In this document: positions 1-7,326 of the stretch, one piece after another | How positions within the stretch are numbered: the stretch's first letter is position 1 | Layout of the letters: each line of letters starts with the position of its first letter | Source: Sphaerobacter sp. | Lineage (GTDB): Bacteria > Chloroflexota > Chloroflexia > Thermomicrobiales > Thermomicrobiaceae | Length of the DNA: 50,537 nucleotides | NCBI RefSeq assembly: GCF_019683595.1 | Contig: NZ_JADGHZ010000005.1 | Location: 1-50,537 of the forward strand | Direction: 5' to 3' | The notes under the pieces: generated by a model | The model's database searches: none | What the model was told of the DNA's origin: nothing | Seen by the model: only the letters and a program-made list of their open reading frames with translations | Position numbers and translations under genes: made by a program

Positions 1-136
1 CACGCAGCGGGGAGATCCTTCGCTGCGCCGAGGGCGGCTGGCCGCCGCCCCCGGCTCCGCTCAGGATGACAACGCGGGGGCGCGGACGGCTGTCGCGTTC
101 ACCGGATTAATTCGACACAGTTCATCAGCCCCGGGC
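1..136. repeat. Right part of an intergenic repeat element (copy A)
   Basis: The stretch carries the split-arm palindrome seen elsewhere in the window: a GAGATCCTTCGCTGCG arm at about 13-28, a GC-rich insert, and the matching CGCTCAGGATGACA arm to 71. It ends at 107-136 with TTAATTCG, a degenerate form of the terminal repeat, and AGCCCCGGGC. The same order of parts occurs at 6096-6291 and 33329-33550. The left end lies outside the window. No coding signal is seen from 137 to 298. Confidence 0.6.
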
Positions 137-298
137 CCATGCCGGGCGTCGGGGACCCAACGCCGTAGTGCGAGCCCATTCCCCGAGCCGGCTGAGGCGA
201 GCGGGAGACGGGGCGCCCGGCATACGAGCGTCGTCGGTCAACGTCCAGCACGTGTCTGCCTGAGTTGGGTTGGACACGTCCCGCAGGGATGGACAGAG

Positions 299-335
299 AA
301 CCCCGCCCGTGGCGTATACCGCCACGGGCGGGGTT
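299..335 (-). terminator. Intrinsic terminator hairpin
   Basis: A perfect 16-bp stem (AACCCCGCCCGTGGCG paired with its complement) with a 5-nt TATAC loop lies about 70 nt downstream of the minus-strand gene that stops at 404. The AA/TT base of the stem makes it potentially bidirectional. Confidence 0.75.
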
Positions 336-403
336 TCGTACGCAGTGCCATGTGAGAAAGCGAGGCCCGCACTCCCAGAATGAGCCTTCCGGGTAGTGCG
401 AGC

Positions 404-1276
404 CTACGCCGTCCCGCTGCGGCGGTCCTCGACCATCCGCCGCACGCGCTGGTAGGCACCGGTCATCGCCCGGCGCACGCGCTCCCGCTGCTGCGGGTTC
501 AGCACGCCGAAGTACACCACGGCGCTCAGCGCACCGGCCCAGAAGAGAATCAACGCGGACTCGGTCGTCGCCGAGACGACACTAGCGCCGGCCCGCTGCA
601 CCGCGGCGCCACTGCGCTGCCGTACTCCCGGCTTGCGCGCTCGCTGCGACTGCCGGCGGCGCGACTCGATCGCTCCACTCAGCCGCGCCCCCAGTTGCTG
701 CGCCGCCGCCGTGGCCGACCCGGCGGCCAGCCCGGCGAGCGCCGCGGCCCGCGCCCCGACCTGCGGCAGGTATTCCTCTGCTGACTCGCTCAAGTCGGCG
801 GCCCGCTCCCGCGCCGCGGCCAGGATTTCCTCCGCCTCCGCGACGGCTTCCTGGGCCAGGGTGCGTGCGGCTGGCTGCACGTCGGTGCGCAGTCGCTCCG
901 TCCCCTCTTCGCGGAGCCGCTCGGCTGCCCGCAGCGCTCGCTGCGTGGCCTCTTTGGTCAGCGGCGGCAGGTCCGTCCGCGCCGCCGCCACCAGCGGCTC
1001 CACCCGCCGCGCCAGCTCACGGCGCATCGCCTCCCGATCGGAGGACTCCACCGTCGCTTTCGCCTGCTCTAGCGCGGTCCGCGCCGTCTCCGCCACCGAG
1101 CGGACACGCGGATCTTCCATGAGCGCGGCCATGGACGGGATCGTGGCCGCCGGTTTGGGCTTGGGGCGCCTGCGTCGGAGCATGGCGGCGACCAGGCTCC
1201 CCACCCCTGCAGCAGCCGCAGCGGATACCGCCACAACCGCACCAATTGCCAGTGGATCAGGCTCGCGTTGCCTCAT
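404..1276 (-). CDS. Ala-rich membrane-anchored helical protein, function unknown
   Basis: The protein has 290 residues. The start is the ATG at 1276, preceded at 5-6 nt by GGAGGTG; a longer open frame upstream has no ribosome site. Residues 9-33 form a small-residue transmembrane segment followed by an RRRRPKPK basic anchor. The middle (about 50-210) is almost entirely charged/Ala helix and could form coiled coil. A second hydrophobic stretch (ALILFWAGALSAVVYFGVL) lies near the C-terminus. I recognise no catalytic motif or named family. It is transcribed away from mnmG. A structural or envelope-associated role is only a guess from composition. Confidence 0.7.
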   Translation of the reverse strand: MRQREPDPLAIGAVVAVSAAAAAGVGSLVAAMLRRRRPKPKPAATIPSMAALMEDPRVRSVAETARTALEQAKATVESSDREAMRRELARRVEPLVAAARTDLPPLTKEATQRALRAAERLREEGTERLRTDVQPAARTLAQEAVAEAEEILAAARERAADLSESAEEYLPQVGARAAALAGLAAGSATAAAQQLGARLSGAIESRRRQSQRARKPGVRQRSGAAVQRAGASVVSATTESALILFWAGALSAVVYFGVLNPQQRERVRRAMTGAYQRVRRMVEDRRSGTA

Positions 1277-1448
1277 TGATGCACCTCCACTCCCGTGGGC
1301 GTCCCGCCGCGCTGCGGTCCCGGCCCACGCCTCCCATGTGGAGAGCGCTTCGCCAGTCCCAGTGCCCCCAACGGGCAGCCGCGACGGTGACGGCCGCCGC
1401 TGCGACCGCAAGAAGCGTGCGCGGCCGCGGAATTAGCACCAATGTCGA

Positions 1449-1477
1449 TTGTCAGCGACCGGGCCGCACCCTATACT
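1449..1477 (+). promoter_or_regulatory. Sigma-70-type promoter of mnmG, leaderless geometry
   Basis: TTGTCA (1449-1454), a 17-bp spacer and TATACT (1472-1477). Transcription is expected to start about 7 nt after the -10, which is 2-6 nt before the mnmG ATG at 1489. There is no Shine-Dalgarno sequence between the promoter and the ATG. Confidence 0.7.
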
Positions 1478-1488
1478 TCGCTGGCATA

Positions 1489-3474
1489 ATGAGCGGATAC
1501 ACTGAACAGTTCGATGTCATTGTCATCGGAGCCGGCCACGCGGGCTGCGAAGCCGCGCTCGCCGCGGCGCGGGCGGGCTGCACGACCCTGGTCCTGACCC
1601 CGAACCTCGACCGGATCGGCTTTATGCCGTGTAACCCGTCCATCGGCGGTCCCGCGAAGGGCCACCTGGTGCGTGAGGTCGATGCCCTCGGGGGCGAGAT
1701 GGGACGGGCCATCGACCGCACCGCCATCCAGATCCGCATGCTCAACACGAGCAAGGGCCCCGCGGTCCAGGCGCCACGGGCGCAGGCGGACAAGATGCTC
1801 TACCCCATGGCCATGAAGGAGGCGCTGGAGCGCCAGCCGCGGCTCACCCTGCGTCAGGAGGCCGTCACCGACATCGAGCTGGTCACCAACGGGGGACGGC
1901 ACCGCGTCCAGGCCGTCCGCACCGACGCCGGGAACCGCTACCTGGCCGGTGCAGTCGTCGTCACCGCGGGCACCTTCCTCCGCGGCCGCATGATCGCGGG
2001 CGAGTGGCGCGCGACAGGCGGCCGGGCCGGCGACCCGGCAGCTACCGCCCTCTCGGCCTCGCTGAGCGACCTCGGCATCCGCCTCCGCCGGCTCAAGACC
2101 GGCACGCCGCCCCGCATCGACGCGCGCAGCATCGACTTCAGCAAGACGGAGCTGCAAACCGGGAGCGATCGTCCACTCTGGTTCAGCTTCGACGGCGCCA
2201 ACGGCCAGATCGAGCGGCTGGAGCTGCCGCCGCTGCCGATCTACCCCGGCATCACGGACGGCTGGCGGGTCCAGATGCCCTGCTACCTGATCCACACCAA
2301 CCCCGCCACCCACGACATCATCGCGGCCAACATCGACCGCGCGCCGATGTTCAACGGCACCATCCAGGCGGTCGGCACGCGCTACTGCCCCTCGATCGAG
2401 GACAAGATCGTCCGCTTCCGCGATAAGCCGTCCCACGGCCTCTTCCTGGAGCCGGAGGGGTGGCGGACGACCGAGGTCTACGTCCAGGGCGCCAACACCA
2501 GCCTTCCCCAGGACGTCCAGCTCGCGTTCCTGCGGACGATCCCGGCACTGGCCGAGGCGACGATTACCCGCTACGGCTACGCCGTCGAGTACGACGCGAT
2601 CGACTCGTCCGAATTGACCCGTACCCTGGCCGCACGACGCGTCGACGGCCTCTTCTTCGCCGGGCAGGTCTGCGGCACCTCAGGCTACGAGGAGGCGGCG
2701 GGCCAGGGGATCGTGGCCGGCTTGAACGCCGCCTGCTTCACCCAGGGTGCTGAGCCGCTTGTGCTCCGACGCGATCAGAGCTACATCGGCGTGATGATCG
2801 ACGACCTGACCACCCAGGAGTTCGTCGAGCCGTACCGGATGCTCACCTCTCGTGCCGAGCACCGCCTGCTCCTGCGCTGCGACAACGCCGAGGCCCGCCT
2901 GTCGGGCATCGCCTATCGCTTCGGCCTGATCTCGCGCGAGCGCTGGGAGGCCGTCCAAGCCGAGTGCCGCCTCATCACCGAGACCCTGGCGCGATTGGCC
3001 GCCTATCACCTGTCGATGAATCCACGCACCGCGGAGGCGCTGGAGCGAGCCGGGTTGCCGCCGCTGGCGCGGAACCAGACGGCGCTCGACTACCTCCGGC
3101 GGCCGGAGGTGCATTACGAGGCGCTGGCGGGCGTCCTGGAGGCGCTCGGCGGCGAGCATCTGGCCCTCCCGCCCCGCCTGGCCGAGCGGGTCGAGGTCGA
3201 GGCGCGTTATGAGGCCTACATCGAGAAGGAACTGGCGCGCGTCGAGCGCATACGCCACCTGGAGGAGCGTCCGATCCCCGATGGGATCGATTACGCGGCG
3301 CTGGCGGGCCTGCGCAACGAGGCGAAAGAGAAGCTGGCGCGCTTCCGCCCCGCGACGCTGGGCCAGGCCAGCCGTATCGCCGGTGTGACGCCCGGCGACG
3401 TGGCGGTGTTGATGGTGCACCTCGAACGGGGTGCGGCGAGCGTCGAGGAGCGACCTACGGCCTTCGCGCGGTAG
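1489..3474 (+). CDS. mnmG: tRNA uridine-5-carboxymethylaminomethyl modification enzyme MnmG (GidA)
   Basis: MnmG is the FAD-dependent subunit that, with MnmE, installs cmnm5 or related groups on the wobble uridine of certain tRNAs. The 661-residue product has the family's usual length. The FAD-binding GAGHAG motif is at residues 14-19. The first GidA signature (PCNPSIGGPAKG, from about residue 48) and the second (CGTSGYEEAAGQG, starting at C395) are both present, and the C-terminal helical domain is complete. I chose the ATG at 1489 because the Rossmann fold begins nine residues later and a strong promoter sits immediately upstream; the 81 open codons before it lie inside and upstream of that promoter. 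MnmE is not in the window. The metallophosphoesterase gene follows after 27 bp. Confidence 0.96.
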   Translation: MSGYTEQFDVIVIGAGHAGCEAALAAARAGCTTLVLTPNLDRIGFMPCNPSIGGPAKGHLVREVDALGGEMGRAIDRTAIQIRMLNTSKGPAVQAPRAQADKMLYPMAMKEALERQPRLTLRQEAVTDIELVTNGGRHRVQAVRTDAGNRYLAGAVVVTAGTFLRGRMIAGEWRATGGRAGDPAATALSASLSDLGIRLRRLKTGTPPRIDARSIDFSKTELQTGSDRPLWFSFDGANGQIERLELPPLPIYPGITDGWRVQMPCYLIHTNPATHDIIAANIDRAPMFNGTIQAVGTRYCPSIEDKIVRFRDKPSHGLFLEPEGWRTTEVYVQGANTSLPQDVQLAFLRTIPALAEATITRYGYAVEYDAIDSSELTRTLAARRVDGLFFAGQVCGTSGYEEAAGQGIVAGLNAACFTQGAEPLVLRRDQSYIGVMIDDLTTQEFVEPYRMLTSRAEHRLLLRCDNAEARLSGIAYRFGLISRERWEAVQAECRLITETLARLAAYHLSMNPRTAEALERAGLPPLARNQTALDYLRRPEVHYEALAGVLEALGGEHLALPPRLAERVEVEARYEAYIEKELARVERIRHLEERPIPDGIDYAALAGLRNEAKEKLARFRPATLGQASRIAGVTPGDVAVLMVHLERGAASVEERPTAFAR

Positions 3475-3501
3475 CGTTCGCGGGAGCACAAGGATACCCG
3501 C

Positions 3502-4233
3502 ATGCGGATCCTGATCATCTCAGACGTCCACGCCAACCTCGTCGCGCTCGAGACGGTCCTGAGTGACGCCGGGCGAGTGGACGACATCTGGTCCTTGGGT
3601 GACATCGTCGGCTATGGGCCGCGGCCGCGCGAGTGCGTGGAACTGGTGCGGGTGCTGGCGCCCAACATCAGCGTCATCGGCAACCACGACTGGGCGTGCA
3701 TCGGGCGCCTCTCCCTGGACGAGTTCAACCCCGTCGCGCGTTTCGCCAGCTACTGGACCACCATGCAGCTCCAGGCCGAGCACCTTCAGTATCTGGAGTC
3801 ACTCCCCAATCGCATGATCGACGGCGACTGGACCATCGTGCACGGCAGCCCGCGGCACCCGATCTGGGAGTACATCTACAACGCCCGCATCGCAGCACTG
3901 AACTTCTCCGCCTTCGACACGCAGTTGTGCTTCGTCGGCCACACGCATGTGCCCCTCTACATCAGGGAGGATGAGGCCCTGGCGAACATCGCGCCGCACC
4001 ACCCCGACGACGGCGAGGTCCTCGATGTCTCTAGCGGCCGCTACATCATCAACCCGGGCGCGGTGGGGCAGCCGCGCGACGGCGACCCCCGCGCGTCGTA
4101 CGCCATTTTCGAGCCGGAGGCTCGGCGGGTGACCTTCCACCGCGCTGAATACCGCATCGCCGACACGCAGGCGCAGATGCGCGAGGCGGGCTTGCCGGAG
4201 TCGCTGGTGATGCGCCTGGCCTCGGGGGTATGA
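3502..4233 (+). CDS. YfcE/MJ0936-type metallophosphoesterase
   Basis: This 243-residue protein is a calcineurin-like phosphoesterase of the compact YfcE/MJ0936 type, which generally acts as a Mn-dependent phosphodiesterase. The metal ligands are all visible: D8 and H10 (ISDVHAN), D34 (GDIVGYGP), N61 and H62 (GNHD), H114 (VHGSP), H147 and H149 (GHTH). The ATG is preceded by AAGGA. It lies 27 bp after mnmG and is probably co-transcribed. The physiological substrate cannot be read from the sequence. It is soluble, with no signal peptide or membrane segment. Confidence 0.88.
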   Translation: MRILIISDVHANLVALETVLSDAGRVDDIWSLGDIVGYGPRPRECVELVRVLAPNISVIGNHDWACIGRLSLDEFNPVARFASYWTTMQLQAEHLQYLESLPNRMIDGDWTIVHGSPRHPIWEYIYNARIAALNFSAFDTQLCFVGHTHVPLYIREDEALANIAPHHPDDGEVLDVSSGRYIINPGAVGQPRDGDPRASYAIFEPEARRVTFHRAEYRIADTQAQMREAGLPESLVMRLASGV

Positions 4234-4270
4234 GCCATGCGTTTACACGACATTACCGCCGTAGACCGCG

Positions 4271-4299
4271 TTGCGTAGCGTCGTGTAGTGGGGCATACT
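4271..4299 (+). promoter_or_regulatory. Putative promoter of the usp-trkA operon
   Basis: TTGCGT (4271-4276), a 17-bp spacer and CATACT (4294-4299) lie in the gap between the phosphoesterase and usp genes. This predicts a leader of about 60 nt. Confidence 0.5.
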
Positions 4300-4364
4300 A
4301 CCGGTCCACGGCGGCGCGAATTCTGCCGGCGCGGCGTTGACTGGTCTTGTGGAGGGTACACACC

Positions 4365-4817
4365 CTGGATCGCACCGTGGTCGTCCCTGTTGATGGGGGA
4401 CCCGCTGACTTTCCCAGTATCGACCTGGCCTCGGCTCTAACGAACCGAACCGGCCGCATCCACCTGATCCTGGTGTACGTCGTGGAAGTTCCTCAGCGTT
4501 TTCCGCTCGATGCCGACCTCCCAGAGCTGATCGCGATCGGCGAGGAGGTGCTGCAGCGGGCTGAGGACCATGCCCGGGAGCGCGGGGGCCACCCTTGGGC
4601 GAGCGTAACCACGACGTTGCTCCAGGCCCGGTTAGCAGCAGCGGCAATCGTGGACGAGGCCATCGAGCGGGGCGCTGATACGATCGTTCTGGGGACGACC
4701 AACCAACGTCGCTACGGCCAATTGACTCAGGGGGACGTGGCACCCTACGTCCTCGACAATGCCCCGTGCGATGTCATCCTGCTGCGCATAGCCGGGGAGA
4801 TTGGGGAGGCACGATGA
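4365..4817 (+). CDS. Universal stress protein (UspA) family protein
   Basis: A single Usp domain of about 150 residues opens with RTVVVPVDGG and ends with the characteristic CDVILLR strand. The nucleotide-binding loop (LGTTNQRRYG...) departs from the canonical G-2x-G-9x-G pattern, so ATP binding is uncertain. The start is ambiguous. TTG 4347, CTG 4365 and GTG 4377 are in frame after a TGA at 4338. The only good ribosome site, GGAGGG at 4351-4356, has normal spacing (8 nt) only to the CTG, so I use that. The stop overlaps the next start (ATGA), so it is translationally coupled to the TrkA-N gene. This fits a role in K+ uptake control, where Usp and Trk/Ktr proteins often associate. Confidence 0.8.
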   Translation: MDRTVVVPVDGGPADFPSIDLASALTNRTGRIHLILVYVVEVPQRFPLDADLPELIAIGEEVLQRAEDHARERGGHPWASVTTTLLQARLAAAAIVDEAIERGADTIVLGTTNQRRYGQLTQGDVAPYVLDNAPCDVILLRIAGEIGEAR

Positions 4818-5233
4818 GGATCCTCATCGTCGGCTGCGGGCGCGTCGGCTGGCGCCTCGCATCAGACTTCACGACCCGGGGACACGACGTCGTGGTGGTC
4901 GACATCAAGCCACATGCGTTTCGGCAGCTACCCGAGGAGTTTCCAGGGCGCGTGATCGTCGGCACCGGCATCGATGAGGACGTACTGCGCTCGGCCGGCA
5001 TCGAGCACGCGGACGTGTTCGTCGCCGTCACCGACGACGACAACACCAACATCATGGCCGCCCAGATCGCTCAGAAGATCTACCACGTTCCCCGCGTCGT
5101 GCTGCGGGTCTATGACCCCGTGCGCGCGGAGATCTTCCGCGAGCTCGGGCTCACCGTGGTCTGCCCGACGACGACCGTCGCCAGCCTGATTGAGGAGCAG
5201 GTCCTGGCGGGCGCGGCGTCGCCGCAGGGCTAG
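4814..5233 (+). CDS. TrkA-N (RCK) domain potassium uptake regulator, N-domain only
   Basis: The protein is 139 residues, essentially one Rossmann-type TrkA-N/RCK domain. GCGRVG at the first turn and the acidic VVDIKP at the end of strand 2 point to NAD(H) binding. The usual TrkA-C domain is absent: the frame stops soon after VASLIEEQV. The ATG at 4814 overlaps the usp stop codon and follows GGGGAGG. It is followed 33 bp later by a full TrkA with both domains, so the two may form a hetero-octameric gating ring on a Trk/Ktr transporter encoded elsewhere. The hetero-assembly is inference. Confidence 0.88.
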   Translation: MRILIVGCGRVGWRLASDFTTRGHDVVVVDIKPHAFRQLPEEFPGRVIVGTGIDEDVLRSAGIEHADVFVAVTDDDNTNIMAAQIAQKIYHVPRVVLRVYDPVRAEIFRELGLTVVCPTTTVASLIEEQVLAGAASPQG

Positions 5234-5266
5234 CGCCGAGCGCGCAGACAGGCACAGGAGCGACAC

Positions 5267-5923
5267 ATGTACATCATCGTCGTCGGGGGCGGGAAGGTCG
5301 GCTACTACCTCACCAAGACCCTGGTGCACGAGGGCTACGAGGTCTTCCTGATCGAGAAGAACCCGATCAAGTGCCAGATCTACGCCGAGCGCTTCGGCGC
5401 CGTCGTCATGCAGGGCGACGGGGCCGAGGCCGCGATCCTGGAGGCCGCTGGAGCAGGGCGCGCCGACGTCGTCATCGCCGTCACCGGTGATGACGAAGAC
5501 AACCTCGTCATCTGCCAGATGGCCAAGGAGCGCTTCGGCGTCGCGCGGGCCATCGCCCGGGTCAACAACCCCAAGAACGAGGAGCTGTTCCGCAAGCTCG
5601 GCATCGACGTGACCGTGAGCCAGACCAACGTCATCCTCAGCATCATCGAGCAGCAGATCCCGGAGCGACCGTTCGTCCACCTCCTCGCGCTGCGCCACGC
5701 CGACCTGGCCATCGTCGAAGCCAAGGTGTCCGACGACTCACCGGTGGTCGATCAACCGATCGAGCGCATCCAGTTCCCGCCGGAGGTCAACGTCACGGCC
5801 GTCCTCCGCGCCGGCGACCTCATCATCCCCACCGGCCAGACCGTCATCCGCGCTGGCGACGAGATCATCGCCGTCACCAAACGCGAGCGCGAAGAGGAAC
5901 TCCGCCACCTCCTCGTGGACTGA
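5267..5923 (+). CDS. trkA: TrkA family potassium uptake regulatory protein (TrkA-N + TrkA-C)
   Basis: The 218-residue protein has an RCK/TrkA-N domain (about 1-125; GGGKVG at 7-12, acidic E30 after strand 2) and a TrkA-C domain (about 137-215; PVVDQPIERI and a typical GDEIIAVTK end). It forms the cytoplasmic gating ring that controls TrkH/KtrB-type K+ uptake through nucleotide binding; some TrkA-C domains bind c-di-AMP. The start has AGGAG at good spacing. It is the last gene of the usp-trkA-trkA operon. No membrane subunit (TrkH/KtrB) is encoded in the window. Confidence 0.92.
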   Translation: MYIIVVGGGKVGYYLTKTLVHEGYEVFLIEKNPIKCQIYAERFGAVVMQGDGAEAAILEAAGAGRADVVIAVTGDDEDNLVICQMAKERFGVARAIARVNNPKNEELFRKLGIDVTVSQTNVILSIIEQQIPERPFVHLLALRHADLAIVEAKVSDDSPVVDQPIERIQFPPEVNVTAVLRAGDLIIPTGQTVIRAGDEIIAVTKREREEELRHLLVD

Positions 5924-6095
5924 CGTGTCGGCTCACGAGCCCCAACTGGCGTCCGTGCCCGGCCCCGTGCGGCGGTACGGAACAACACCTCTCTTGGTCT
6001 GGGGGCTTGAGCGACCGTTCTGGCGGCGCGGCCCGTGCAAGGGGGTCATCGAGTTCGACGAAACATGAAATGTGTAGGTGTTCGCCGGTTGGCGC

Positions 6096-6291
6096 GTGCC
6101 CGGGGCTTATGGAGTTTGACGAATTACCATGGTACATGTACCGGTCACCGTCGTCTCGTCTTTGTCATCCTTCGCTGCGCCGGGTGCGGCTGGCCGCCGC
6201 CCCCGGCTCCCCGCGTGTCATCCTGAGCGGAGCCGGGGGCGGCTGGCGGGTTTACCGGGTTAATTCGTCAAACTCCATTAGCCCCGGGCAC
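6096..6291. mobile_element. MITE-like element (copy B) with about 31-bp terminal inverted repeats
   Basis: The left end (6096-6126) reads GTGCCCGGGGCTTATGGAGT... and the right end (6260-6291) is its reverse complement with about one mismatch. The 130-bp interior carries the CATCCTTCGCTGCGCC / CATCCTGAGCGGAGCC palindromic arms found in the window's other repeats. No transposase is encoded. I see no clear target-site duplication. It is non-autonomous if mobile at all. Confidence 0.65.
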
Positions 6292-6342
6292 GTATCTGGA
6301 CGTTGGCGACCGTATTGCCGAGATCAATGCCTCGTAGGGTTC

Positions 6343-6405
6343 CAGCCGGCTTTAGCCGGCTTTCCTTGTCAGCCCGGGGCTTGAGCCCCGGGCCCATGCC
6401 GGTAC
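6343..6405 (+). repeat. Double-hairpin intergenic repeat (copy 1)
   Basis: An AGCCGGC-TTTA-GCCGGCT hairpin, a CTTGTCAG linker, then a CCCGGGGCTTGAGCCCCGGG hairpin. A diverged second copy with the same order is at 16843-16900. The layout resembles subterminal hairpins of IS200/IS605-type ends, but no tnpA/tnpB is nearby. Confidence 0.55.
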
Positions 6406-6451
6406 TTCAGCCCCACCGAGGCTCCTACCAGCCAGACCCTCGCTTCCCCGG

Positions 6452-7207
6452 CTACTCCGACACCACCGGCTCCGCATCGGGCGCCGCCAGGGCCGCCCAG
6501 GTGATGCCGGGTTCGAGGAGGTGGTCGATCTCGCCTGGCCGGCCATAGCGCGCGAATTGGGTGACGCCGAGCCAGTCCGGGAACTGGCGTACCAGCGGGT
6601 TTGGCCCGTCCACCTGGAGGCGGCCCGAGCGCATGGCCGCCCGTGGCTCCAACTCGCCGAGGATGATGCTGGCCAGCGTCGGGGTGTCCGCAGTCACCCA
6701 CAGGTCGACGGCGAATCCCTCATCGCGGAAGCACAGCTCGACTCCCGTCGACCGCAGGATCAGCCACCACGCGTGCAGTGGGTCGTCGCGCAAGTCGACC
6801 CGGACCACAACCGTCTTCGCGGGGAGCCGGTCGACGCGGATGTACCGATGCAGGAACCACAACACCGACGGAGGATCCAGATCTTCGCCACGCAACTGCC
6901 CGAGCGCCCAGCGATAGCCCCAACCTCCCAGTAGCTCCACGACCGTCCCAAGTTCGCGCCCGGCCGGGGTCAGGTGGTACTCCGAGCCGCGACCATCCCG
7001 AGCCGGGCGGCGCTCGATGATCCCCTCCCGCTCCAGCGATCGGAGCCGGGTGGCCAGCAGGCTCTGCGACATGCGCGGTATCCCCCGCTGAATCTCAGCG
7101 AACCGGTGGCTGCCGCAGAGCAGCTCCCGCAGGATGAGCGGCGTCCAGCGTTCCGCGAAAATCTCGGCCCCCTTCGCGATCGGGCAGAACTGGCGGTAGC
7201 GCGTCAT
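6452..7207 (-). CDS. HxlR family transcriptional regulator with C-terminal extension
   Basis: The protein has 251 residues. Residues about 1-105 are a winged-helix HxlR domain: the conserved Cys at position 8, AERWTPLILRELL, then RMSQSLLATRLRSLEREGI and the wing. HxlR proteins are usually about 100-130 residues. The extra C-terminal half (about 120-250: VLWFLHRYIRVDRL..., FAVDLWVTADTPTLASIILGE) looks like an SCP2/sterol-carrier-type fold and may sense a hydrophobic ligand (inference). The start is the ATG at 7207 with GAGAGG upstream; 46 open codons before it include the operator region. It is divergent from the FAD oxidoreductase gene, its most likely target. Confidence 0.85.
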   Translation of the reverse strand: MTRYRQFCPIAKGAEIFAERWTPLILRELLCGSHRFAEIQRGIPRMSQSLLATRLRSLEREGIIERRPARDGRGSEYHLTPAGRELGTVVELLGGWGYRWALGQLRGEDLDPPSVLWFLHRYIRVDRLPAKTVVVRVDLRDDPLHAWWLILRSTGVELCFRDEGFAVDLWVTADTPTLASIILGELEPRAAMRSGRLQVDGPNPLVRQFPDWLGVTQFARYGRPGEIDHLLEPGITWAALAAPDAEPVVSE

Positions 7208-7248
7208 CGCTGGACCTCTCTCCCACCGCAGGCAGGACTTCAGAAATC

Positions 7249-7272
7249 GTACTAGTGTCCGCTCTAGTCTAC
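7249..7272. promoter_or_regulatory. Putative HxlR operator in the divergent intergenic region
   Basis: An imperfect palindrome (GTACTAG, 8-nt centre, CTAGTcTAC) sits between the two divergent starts at 7207 and 7327, where an autoregulatory HxlR-type site would be expected. No footprint evidence exists in the sequence itself. Confidence 0.4.
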
Positions 7273-7326
7273 TGTTATCACCACCATAGCCGCAATTCAG
7301 TTGCTCGTATTGAAGGAGAGCGTGCC

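Larger units (their letters stand above)
5924..6451. other. Gene-free interval filled with repeats
   Basis: This 528-bp gap between convergent trkA and the hxlR-like gene holds no credible coding sequence. It contains the complete MITE-like element at 6096-6291 and the double-hairpin repeat at 6343-6405. Open frames here run through the repeats and have no ribosome sites. Confidence 0.75.

Noticed and set aside
6007-6384. 125-codon plus-strand open frame in the 6 kb gap
   Set aside because: It reads straight through the MITE-like element and its inverted repeats, has no ribosome site, and the translation has no domain.
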